The position numbers and the translations under genes were made by a program. The notes under the pieces were generated by a model. It was given only the letters and a program-made list of their open reading frames with translations, searched no databases and was not told the origin of the DNA. A DNA stretch of 64,000 nt from Nectonema munidae (taxonomy: Eukaryota; Nematomorpha; Nectonematoida; Nectonematidae). Shown here piece by piece: positions 55,386 through 64,000 of the stretch. The first letter of the stretch is position 1, and every line of letters starts with the position of its first letter. The stretch is taken from the NCBI GenBank assembly GCA_030549495.1, contig JAUIRK010000004.1:620001-684000 (forward strand). The letters are read 5' to 3'.

Positions 55386-56345
55386 ATGCTTTTCAATATT
55401 GTCTTTTTGAAAATTTAAATAACTTTGAAAACAAATGTGAAACATTCTATCCAGAAGGTTGCTTTCCCGTTTTTGAGTTTTACATGGTAATTATTCCTTG
55501 GATATCTTTCATTAGACGATAAAAATTTAAAAATATTTAAAAAAAACAAAAGAAAATCCCAACATTGTCTGTCTTGTTATAGATTATAAAATTTTCATTA
55601 CGCTTCCTTTTCATGATAATATATTTGAATACTTTGAAAATAAATTTGAAACATTCTATCCAGAAGGTTATTTTCCGTTTTTGAGTTTACATGGTAATTA
55701 TTCTTTTAATATCTTTCATTAGACGAGAAAAAATATAGATAAAATATTTAAAAATAAAAATAAATGACAACATTATCTATAACATTTTCATTACGCTTCC
55801 TTTTCATGATAATATATTTGAAACTCATAGAGTATTCATTCTTTTCAATGTTGTCTTTTTGAAAATTGAAATAACTTTGAAAACAAATTTGAAACATTCT
55901 ATCGAAGGTTGCTTTTCCGTTTTTGAGTTTTACATGGTAATTATTCCTTGGATATCTTTCATTAGGCGATAAAAAAATATAGATAAAAAATTTAAAAATA
56001 TTTAAAAAAAACAAAAGAAAATCCAAACATTGTCTGTCTTGTTATAAATTATAAAATTCATTGCGCTTCCTTTTCATGATAATATATTTGAATACTTTGA
56101 AAACAAATTTGAAACATTCTATCCAGAAGTTTGCTTTTCCGTTTTTGAGTTTACATGGTAATTATTCTTTGAATATCTTTCATTAGACGATAAAAAATAT
56201 ACAAAAATTTAAAAATAAAAAAAATCACATTGCCTATAAAATTTTCATTACGCTTCCTTTTCATGATAATATATTTGAAACTCATAGAGTATTCATTCTT
56301 TTCAATGTTGTCTTTTTGAAAATTGAATAACTTTGAAAACAAACT
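55386..56345. repeat. Satellite array, second part
   Basis: Four to five more units of the satellite found at 40.7-46.8 kb, in the same orientation and with both unit types. It begins abruptly after the segmental duplication (TTATGCTTTTCAATATTGTC) and ends near CTTTGAAAACAAACTTGAAA. Confidence 0.93.
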
Positions 56346-56349
56346 TGAA

Positions 56350-57130
56350 AATCTTCCATACTGCTATGTGTCTGCGTTCATTTCTTGGAATGCTTTAAAG
56401 TGCACCTTGAATGTTTAACATTGGTGAGCTGATCACATAAGTTTACCATGGCCATGGTACTCGTGAGCCCATAGCCCTTGTGTATCAGGATGATACCTCA
56501 ATTCAGTGCCTTAGTGAATCCTGTGAGAACTACATTATACAATTGATCTACAATATCTCTATGAGCTCTAGAACGTCAACTTGTCGGTGGTTAGTTTTAG
56601 TTTCTCTAGACTTATTTGAGGTGATACATCTGTGGCAATTAAACTTGTCAATAAGCTCCCTCCTCCCGCATGTCCAATTGCTCTTAATCTTGATCCCACA
56701 TAATTTTGATTCATTGAGGTGATCGGTTTTACAAGGTGTGCAGCTAGCGTGAATCCAATTATAATAATATTACGCTTATATGCTTTTGGGTACAAGTGAA
56801 ACTTCCTCCATAGGGTGTTGCGGGTACACCTTTGTTCCATTAACCACAGTGTGTTTGAATACCGTTGCCATCATTCCTTTTAACATAGAACAGGTATAGT
56901 ACAAACAGTTGACATATAGGTTGTCACTCAAAGTCGGTATTGCTGCTAATGCTCTCACTTGGCTCTTACTCCACAAGTCAAATTTAGGAGGCACAGTAGC
57001 AACTAATTGTTTTATTGGCTTGAAGTCATTAACAAGGTTTCTGTTTCCTGGCAACTTTACTTTCTTAGAAAAGAATGATGTGTATGAGCCATCTCTAGCT
57101 TACCTTATTCTTACCTGACCGCTTGGACCT
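56350..57130 (-). other. Unrecognised coding patch, possibly a viral fossil
   Basis: Two overlapping minus-strand open pieces (56776-57054 and 56568-56840) have a codon-like composition and higher G+C than the flanks. They include ALAAIPTLSDNLYVNCLYYT and GGGSLLTSLIATDV. No transposase, RT or cellular domain fits. The layout recalls a nucleoprotein of a negative-strand RNA virus captured in a genome, but I cannot name a family. If viral, it is a broken fossil with at least one or two breaks. Alternatives: a retroelement gag or a host exon. Confidence 0.25.
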
Positions 57131-57470
57131 GATGGTCTATCAGTATCCATCGGTTGATCTCGTTGATTAGGATCTTGATTCTTTACAAAATTTAAACTCT
57201 AATATAAATGGATTGCTCTTCTAACTTTGCAATCTACTAGAAGGCTGATAACAGCTGAAGAAGGCAAAAAAGCTTTTAGTTTTTGCTGATTATTTTTTGT
57301 TTCCTTTAAGGATGAAACTTCTTTGATAAAGTCTTTTTAATAAACTCATACTTCTGAAATTCTAATACTACTAAAAATATTAGAATTATTAGCATTCTCA
57401 ATATTAATTAGAGGCACAAAAACTATATCAGATCTACATGTGCTTGTCCATAGAATCTGTATTTTTTCAC
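57131..57470. other. Spacer
   Basis: No coding or repeat signal is recognised. Confidence 0.4.
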
Positions 57471-57474
57471 TTAG

Positions 57475-57990
57475 ATAATACTCAACTCTCGGTGAGAATC
57501 TGGCCCGCTGGAGTTGCCGTTCACTTCTTCGAGGGGTTCTTGGGGGCTTGAAACCCCGAACCCGAGGAACGTGGCAAGTTGGCCCGGCGGCGGGGAAAAG
57601 GGTTCCGTCGCGGGGCCGGAGCCTGAATCGTGACTCCCGTGATCCCAGCTACCCCCAGAAGCGATGGGGCTTGGTGGGTAATCTGGGTCCACGTGGAGTG
57701 GAGCGCAATAACGTGGGTGCGGAGAGATTGATTAATTTTGGACAAGACGTCCATAGGAAGTTGACTTACGAAGGGCTGGAGCGAAGATAGGAATAGGAGC
57801 ATAACATCATCCTTGATGTTCAGCTTTGATAACTCCAGCACCACGTTGATCCGGCGATCAGCAAGTTCCGCGGGAGGCGTAGAATATACCGAGGATCTTT
57901 GGATCCATAACCCAAAGGAAGCGTTGACCGCGAGGAAGGGAAAATCGGAGAGCGAGGAGGATGAGGCTTAAAAATATATGTTTTGATGTC
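57475..57990 (-). other. GC-richer coding patch with a BESS-like helix pair
   Basis: The minus frame around 57521-57880 reads NVVLELSKLNIKDDVMLLFL, SSLQPFVSQLPMDVLSKINQ, then a Pro/Arg-rich tail. A D-x2-x-L-FLxSLxP block resembles the BESS protein-interaction motif of MADF-BESS proteins, some of which accompany Harbinger transposons. The match is short and the start is unclear. It could also be part of the neighbouring retroelement. Confidence 0.25.
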
Positions 57991-58109
57991 CAAAAACCTT
58001 AAATTCAAATGTTTTGACCGAAGAACAACTTTTGAGCCACATTAAAGCCATTGCGGTTAAAACTGTTCACGTAGACGTTCATAGAGTAAACTTTTTTAAA
58101 AAGACAAAC

Positions 58110-59730
58110 TAAATAGAATTATAAGTCTCGAAGCAAGTAACGACGCCTTGGCCCAACTTTACAGCGGTATGACGCTCCCGTCCCAATCCAAAGCACAAGC
58201 AGCCATTTCCCAATACAAGCATCAGATTGCAAAGATAGCACTGCTGATGACTCCTCAACATCTTCAGGCACTTTCCTAGCACTCCAAATAACAGGAAAGA
58301 AACCTACGGAATGTGGAACTCATCAACGTTTTGGCCATCTCAAGTTGACCAAAAAAAGGCTTCAAAGAAACCATGCCGGCACCCCAACCCATAATCGAGA
58401 TCAAGGTAGCAATAATGGAGACGGGGCACAAAAGACATCGAAGAAGCCGAAGATTAACTCAGAGGCTAACAACGATCAGGAATGTCTTGGATTGAAGAAG
58501 CTTGTAGAGGACGCCTTTCCAAAGAGAAAGGAAGAAATCCCCGAAGAACTCAGATACTTCTGGAAAATGAAGGACAAACTTTATATGAATGGGAACATTC
58601 CGATGGTGGAAGGCAAAATGCTTATCCCCAAAAGCCTACGAAGGGAAGTTCTGGAAGGCTTGCACATGGCTCATCAAGGCGTAACAGGGATGGCAAACAA
58701 CGCGAGACAACGGTTTTTTTGGCCCGGACTAAACAGAATGATCGGAGAAAAACGAGCTCAGTGCAAAATTTGTAACGAAAACGCTCCATCTCAACCACAA
58801 CAACACCCTATAGCCTCGATCCAGCCAAATTTTCCTTTCGAACAGGTGGGATGGCTCGAAATAGCTAAATTAAAAGACACTCAAAGACTGTTTCTTACAC
58901 TGGTTCTCAACCTTCGGAATCCCAGTTGAAATCTCAAGTGACATTCAACTCAAACGCTTACAATGACATGCTTAAAGACTGGGACATACACAAAAGAATC
59001 TCTTCGGCACAAAGCAACGGAAGAGCAGAAGCTGGTCCGCAAAACGCATTCTTCAAGGAAACATCGATGCAGTGACGGGCAGGCTAAATACGACGAGAGC
59101 AACAAAGGCATTGCTTACTCACAGGAATACACCAACCAATGGCACAAACGTATCTCCTTCAATCATGCTGTATGGGCACACCTTAAGAGACCATTTACCT
59201 TCAAGCGCATACACTCTACTCCAAGAATGGAAAAAGATAAGCAAGCTACGGGAGTTGGCACTAGCAAAAAGACAAACAGTGACAATAAAGAAAAGGAAAG
59301 ATCTAAAGTCATTGTCGACAGGTCAAGTGGTGCAGATACAAAATCAACATGGCAATAAACCTCTAAAATGGTGCAGCACAGGGATCATTATCAAAATTCT
59401 ACCTTACAGAAAATATCTTATCATCGTAGACGGCAGTAGAAGACTAACAACAAGAAACAGAAGACACTTGCGTCCGATTGATCCAATTGCAAGGAGGATT
59501 CCTATCCCCTACTTTCCAAAGAACAAAGGACTGGAGGAAGAAGACATCACCCGAGCAATAGTGCCGCCTCAGAGTTTGGACATACCTGACTCCAGTCAGT
59601 CCGGATATCCTGAATCACCAAAACATTGGCGTGTTAGAAGAACCCTTACAACGTAGGGGAACAAGAATAAGAAGAAAGCCTGAATATCTCACAATCGACC
59701 CAAAAGCTAAAACCTACGAAAAAGGGGCGT
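58110..59730 (+). mobile_element. Ty3/gypsy-type retroelement fossil, integrase region
   Basis: The plus strand carries a helical patch around 58130-58270, then integrase parts: the zinc-binding region with IPKSLRREVLEGLHMAHQGV, FWPGLNRMI and CKICNE (58345-58929), and the C-terminal part with TNGTNVSPSIMLYG and RRLTTRNRRHLRPI (59072-59656). Order and motifs fit Ty3/gypsy. Most of the upstream pol region, including RT, is absent. It is a broken fossil with a few breaks and is followed by an LTR-like block. Confidence 0.65.
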
Positions 59731-59985
59731 GTAAGATGTCCAGCAACAATTAATGCTGATTAGCGTGACCTTAACGGAAAGTACGCCTCTGAGCAACAAC
59801 ACATCCTTTAATCGGCACACCGCAAGCACACACCTTAACTGGTTTCGCGAGTATATAAGCCTCGCCTTTTACAACATATAATCATATCTCTTCTTCGCAT
59901 TGCTTCCAATAAAGTGCTTTTCTACACTAATAATATTGATAATGTATAATAAAGGCAATTTCCATCTCCTGTAGTAACAACGGGT
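59731..59985 (+). repeat. 3' LTR of the gypsy-type fossil
   Basis: A purine-rich AAAAAGGGGCG precedes TGTAAGATGTCCAGCAACAA. Within ~250 bp lie a TATA box (GAGTATATAAGCC, about 59850) and a polyadenylation signal (AATAAAGTGC, about 59910). The end is near TGTAGTAACA. No 5' LTR is seen in the window. Confidence 0.6.
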
Positions 59986-60331
59986 TTCTTACTGGGTATA
60001 GGACAAAAATTTAATAACACTAAAACTTGAAACCCTTTGCTTCAAATGGAGACATATGTTACAACGTGCAAGTAATATGTTCATTAACTTCTGTTGTAAA
60101 TTTTACCTTTTAAAACGAGAAATGCTTTAACCCTCGCTGACGGAATCTATGTATTTTTTCCGATCTCAACATTAAAACGCTATTTACACAAAATTTTATT
60201 ATAGAAACCTGAATTACCACTAACATGTAAATGTTCTTTCAATTTTAAGTTTAATCTTGAGTAAAAAAAATTATTTTGTGGCTATATTTTTTACCAAAAC
60301 TTAAAAATAATAAATTTATCCTAAAAAATTA

Positions 60332-60345
60332 ATAGATGGCGTTAA
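60332..60345 (+). promoter_or_regulatory. Subterminal motif, left end of piggyBac #4
   Basis: ATAGATGGCGTTAA, starting 202 bp inside the left terminus, in the same orientation as in #2 and #3. Confidence 0.55.
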
Positions 60346-60528
60346 TTTAATATAATAATTTTAAAAAATTTATGGATTTAACTTTATAACGCATATATTT
60401 ATATTTTCAAGCTTTTCTCATAACACCAATAACCGGTTTTTACTTCAAAAAAAACTTAGTCTAAAAAAGTCAAAAAAAAATATAACAGGTGTTAAAAATT
60501 TATTTTAAAACTATAAACTTAGAGGCAT

Positions 60529-62093
60529 TTAGAGCAAATAAGAATGATATTTACAAACCATATTTCGACATTTTGCACATCGACGTGATGTTCTGTTTTT
60601 TCTTGAGATGCAAAGAAAACATGAAGCTTGGCTTGATGATGTAGGTTCTACTTCACTACGACTTTCAAAATCATAGTATGATAATAAATGCTTGAGATCA
60701 AGGGATAACTCTGAAGTTAGAGATCTTATTTTCATAAATTCTTCAGCCATTCGCATGGCAATTTTTATAAATATCTTTCTACCGCCTTGTTTTGTGTTGG
60801 GGAAATCCCTATGGCTATTGAACTTTGCTATAACCCATGAGTTCAGCACACTAATATCTAGATAATTTGAAAATAGCGCAAAAGTCCACTTTCTATTGGG
60901 TTTATACGATTTGTAAGCTCTTAGCATTTTATTCACAACATCAACTCCACCTTTGAACTAGTTGTATTCCAACAAGCTCTCAGGTTTCGAAGCAACATTA
61001 GTGATTTGCACGTTTTTATGCTGTGACGACATAATATATACAACTTTAAAGTTACGTACGACATGACGTCTAGGTATATACGCGCTCAGAGAAACATAAT
61101 CGGAATATATTATTCTACTTTCGCATTCACTAAGTTGCAATTCTCTAAGATAGGGGGGTCTAAATACTAAGGGGAAAATCTCCTATTTGACATAACAGTT
61201 CCGCACAATGATAAATTTTTTGTAGTACACCAAACAGCTAAGGAATGACTAGTAAAAAATCTATCCGTGTAAATGCCACACCCTTCAGGTATTTTACTAT
61301 TTTCAATTAGTCTTTTGCAAATATTTAGCCCAGAAAAGTAAATTCTATCAGAAATACCACCCACATAGATTTCGGGAGATAGACAATAATAAAATTTAGC
61401 GTCGTTTATGTGATATAATTTTATACCGTAGTGTCCGGGTTTTTTGGGGTCATATATTTTGACCGGACATCCTCCCCTAAATGTAACAAGCTGTTCATCT
61501 ATGGTAACGGCTGAATGAGGATTCCAATACAATGAAAAAACTTTAAAAAAATAATCATGGATTTTACGAATGGGACTAATCTTGTCATTAGCATCTCTCG
61601 TTTTTTTTGTCAAAACGTAAAAATACGTGAATGAGAGTAAACATATCGCGTCCCAAGCAACTTCGTAAAAAAGGACTCCCAGCATTTGAAAATAAGTCAG
61701 CAGTTTTAACTTTTTGATCACCATTTTGACCGATGTAAATCAAAGAGCCAAAGTAAGCGAGAAGATGAGAAACACTAAACTTTGTGTAGCAGTGGTACAA
61801 GTTTACGTACTTAGGATTAGTCGATCTAAAAAATAAAATTTGTTTTTACTTTTCAGATTTTAAAAATACAACTTACTTATAATTGGATTCCATTTTGTGC
61901 ATTGTCATTGAGTACAAGTTTAAATATTGTTTAAATTTTTAGCAGAGCTTTTAGGACCTGGAGGTCTGGAGACCGAATCGCGAATATTCAAACTTTCTCT
62001 TCTTTCTACTCCACTACTTCTTGCCTCCGAAAAATATTCAGTAGAATCAGGGGCAATCAGATTTTGATCAAAAAAGTCAATTTCACTAGACAT
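60529..62093 (-). pseudogene. piggyBac #4 transposase, several breaks
   Basis: Exon 1 (61877-62093) starts MSSEIDFFDQNLIAPDSTEY and ends MTMHKMESNYK after an indel. A 51-nt intron (61826-61876) lies at the same codon as in #2 and #3. Exon 2 has LLAYFGSLIYIGQNGDQKVK, a frameshift near 61600, NDKISPIRKIHDYF, VTIDEQLVTFRGGCP (first Asp), GIYTDRFFTSHSL (second Asp), a frameshift near 61170, a stop near 60957, then MNKMLRAYKSYKPNRKW. The third Asp sits at the frame break. The C-terminal cysteine domain (CFLCISRKNRT, CAKCRNMVCKYHS) is cut short. At least five lesions. Confidence 0.85.
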
Positions 62094-62885
62094 GTTCGAG
62101 AGGAGATGATTTAGGATTTAGGCTATTTATAGCTGAGGCTAATTCCGCTAGATTTACTGGAGGAAAAGTTTGGGATGAGAAGTAGGAGACATGTTCGCGT
62201 AAAGAGTAGTTTACTATGTTATCGGATGTATGAGAATCCTGAGGGAAAAGCGTTGAAAGAAAGGATGGGTTGATTAATGGGTCGTTGGAAATTGTGTGCG
62301 GTAGAAGTGGATTGAGTTGAGAATTTTTGCGGGCGGAATTAATCACCTTCCATGGATTTTTAAGAGTGGAGGAGCAGAATTTTTTTCAAGATTCTTTTTG
62401 TGCAGAATTTATTACTGCCATATATCTATTTTTTATATTGAAGTAGTGTTGGATGTTATTAGGGATATAGTTTTTACGAAGTGTTTTAAGAGAATGTTTT
62501 AGGGATTTTTTAAGCGAGGTGAGAAAGGAAGTCCAGAAGTATGTGTGTTTTCTGCGTAAATATGGTTTGGCTGGGATAGATAGTGTGATGGAGAGTTTAA
62601 TTGTGTTGTTGAGGGTAAGGGTTGCAGAGTCAAGATCACCAGGAGACTTTATGTGGGGAAGTTGTAACCTTAATTGATTTAGGAAGGTGGTCCAGTGAGT
62701 TTTAGGTGTGTTTTGATTTGATACTCTTGTGAAAGGTTTTATATTAACTTGATAAGTTATAAAAAGATGGTCGGAAGCAGATGGTATATTTGAAATGTGC
62801 CAATTTGTAATGAATTTAATGTGTTTTTCGCGGCTATGGTCAGGTCAACATGGGAGGACGCGGTTTTGTTGTTAGTAAATTTCAT
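62094..62885 (-). pseudogene. LINE ORF2, inverted 5' part (endonuclease end to RT start)
   Basis: On the minus strand the frame reads FITNWHISNIPSASDHLFIT (the SDH end of an APE-type endonuclease), a linker including YLRRKHTYFWTSFLTSLKKS, then VINSARKNSQLNPLLPHTIS and LAELASAINSLNPKSSP, the start of the reverse transcriptase. One stop lies near 62380. It is a Jockey/I-type LINE. Its right border meets the plus-strand LINE part. Its left border lies at the start codon of piggyBac #4. Confidence 0.65.
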
Positions 62886-62887
62886 AA

Positions 62888-63650
62888 AAGTGGGGTCTAA
62901 GAAAACATAATGGATATCAACTCTCTCTTTAACACGCTAACTTTTGCAGCCGATTCATTAAAAGTAAAATTTAACGCAACAAAATAAACTCTTATACACT
63001 TCACACGAACACATTCCCCTAATCTCCCACTATTAACATCCAGCGATATCCTCATCCAACCATCTTCCTCAATGAAATATTTAGGGCTCACCTTTCAATC
63101 AAACCTCAAATTGTCATCCCACTTCAAATCCTATATCACAAACTATCTTTAACTCTTTTCTCTCTTAGTAAAATTATATCTTATAAATGAGGCCTAAGTA
63201 TTCAACACTCATCTTTTATATACAAATCAATCATCCTATCTACGCTTGAGTATGGCATTCTTTCATGGAGTCTATCATTAAACCACCCCTGATCACTCAC
63301 TTATCTAAATAAAATCCACCGCCTTTTCCTCATTACAATGACCAGGGCCTACAAAACCTCCCCTACTAGAATCTTAGAATTCTTCACGAACTGCTTTCCT
63401 CTAACCCTTCATCTCAAACAAACTGTTACCCAAAAATATATCATGACACGCATCGAACCAAATTCTTATCTTAAGTCCTTCAATTTCCATAACACTCAAA
63501 CTTACTACAAATCCTTACTCCAACAATTTTTGTCTTCTCCCAACAACATTTTCATCCAACCCAAAATCAATTCACTACATTTATTTCACCATTATTTTTC
63601 TCTCTTCACAACTGTTTCATCAAATCCATCGCTAAACTTCTAATTACGAC
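62888..63650 (+). pseudogene. LINE ORF2, 3' part (end of RT)
   Basis: The plus strand reads SSDILIQPSSSMKYLGLTFQ, then KSIILSTLEYGILSWSLSLN, YLNKIHRLFLITMTRAYKTS and PTRILEFFTNCFPLTLHLKQ. KYLGLTF..., YG...W and the TRAYKTSPT block are the RT thumb and linker region of Jockey/I-type LINEs. There are two or three frameshifts or stops. Its orientation is opposite to the adjoining block. Confidence 0.65.
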
Positions 63651-63893
63651 CCGCTCCAACTTTAGCTCAACTTCATTAAGAATATTCCTGGATAGGGGTC
63701 ATACACATATGCCGTCCCCATAAGAAATTTGAATTTGCCTCCCCCTTGTCTGAGTACATCTAAAAATCAATACCCCTCCCCCCCCCCTCAGTCGAACGTT
63801 TTTTAGCTTTACCCCCATCTGACCCTTCGTATTAATGATAATCTCTTTTTTCCTATATTTAGGTATGAAAAAAAGGAGACTTGATATTTTTAT
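63651..63893. other. Spacer with C-rich patches
   Basis: No gene. Two C runs (about 63730 and 63775) and GGATAGGGGTC may mark another element end. Confidence 0.35.
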
Positions 63894-64000
63894 TTAAAAT
63901 TCATCATCATCTTTAGCTTCTATAAAAGAACTGTTCATAAGCAAATCAAAAATGCTAAAAATTGGGCAATCTTCTTCTTCATCGCCTACACTAACCGGAA
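63894..64000 (-). CDS. Unassigned C-terminal coding tail (partial)
   Basis: A minus-strand frame enters from the right edge and reads VGDEEEDCPIFSIFDLLMNS, then SFIEAKDDDEF and a stop at 63894-63896. It is acidic and could be a transposase or host protein. Too short to assign. Confidence 0.25.
   Translation of the reverse strand, partial: PVSVGDEEEDCPIFSIFDLLMNSSFIEAKDDDEF

Larger units (their letters stand above)
60131..62093 (-). mobile_element. piggyBac #4, right end lost
   Basis: TTAA (60127-60130) is followed by the left terminus CCCTCGCTGACGGAATCTAT. ATAGATGGCGTTAA lies 202 bp inside. The transposase gene fills the rest. The expected right terminus is missing: sequence changes to LINE right at the transposase ATG (62093). 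Confidence 0.8.

Noticed and set aside
59072-59358. Second plus-strand frame over the integrase C-terminal region
   Set aside because: Overlaps the recognised integrase frame and has no domain of its own.

Overview
This window is AT-rich DNA from an invertebrate animal, most likely an arthropod; that guess rests only on the mix of transposon families. No single-copy host gene can be recognised. Almost everything legible is transposon-derived, and most coding pieces are on the minus strand. The dominant group is piggyBac: about seven copies or fragments, numbered #1 to #7 here. Four (#1-#4) belong to one family with CCYTCGC-type ends; three of those share a short intron at one position. The rest are restriction-like-endonuclease LINEs, other LINE pieces, MULEs, hAT, Merlin, Tigger/pogo, CACTA-like elements, MITEs, a tRNA-derived SINE, fossil retroelements and a satellite.

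Layout. 1-6.2 kb: start of a LINE ORF, a 32-bp tandem repeat, a hAT-type non-autonomous element with a perfect 8-bp target duplication, a piggyBac C-terminal remnant and a decayed Merlin. 6.2-12.9 kb: piggyBac #1, carrying a SINE, a MITE with perfect 55-bp inverted repeats and a 3.6-kb GC-rich insert read as a fossil dsRNA-virus (toti-like) capsid region. 12.9-22.2 kb: DNA-transposon remnants (a HDxxEG/RFxSKH-type protein, MULEs, a hAT piece) with piggyBac #2 inserted in a MULE. 22.4-27.2 kb: an R2/NeSL-group LINE split cleanly by piggyBac #3, the only copy that looks whole (552-residue transposase, intron, both ends, TTAA). 27.2-31.6 kb: piggyBac #7 (a deletion derivative) and a DIRS-like fossil.

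31.8-35.0 kb is one copy of a segmental duplication whose second copy is at 50.0-55.4 kb. The second copy carries a 2.2-kb CACTA-like transposon, and the first copy gives its empty site. 35.0-39.9 kb: piggyBac #6 with #5 nested in it at a TTAA. 40.7-46.8 kb and 55.4-56.3 kb: two parts of a satellite (about 230-bp unit, higher-order structure) separated by 8.6 kb of other DNA that includes the second duplication copy.

56.3-60.0 kb: two unrecognised or weakly recognised coding patches and a Ty3/gypsy-type fossil with its 3' LTR. 60.1-64.0 kb: broken piggyBac #4, then a LINE with a 5' inversion of the twin-priming type, then an unassigned coding tail. The nesting gives a relative order of insertions. 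The best leads are the CACTA-like element, the subterminal motif repeated in the same orientation near both piggyBac ends, and the viral fossil inside piggyBac #1.
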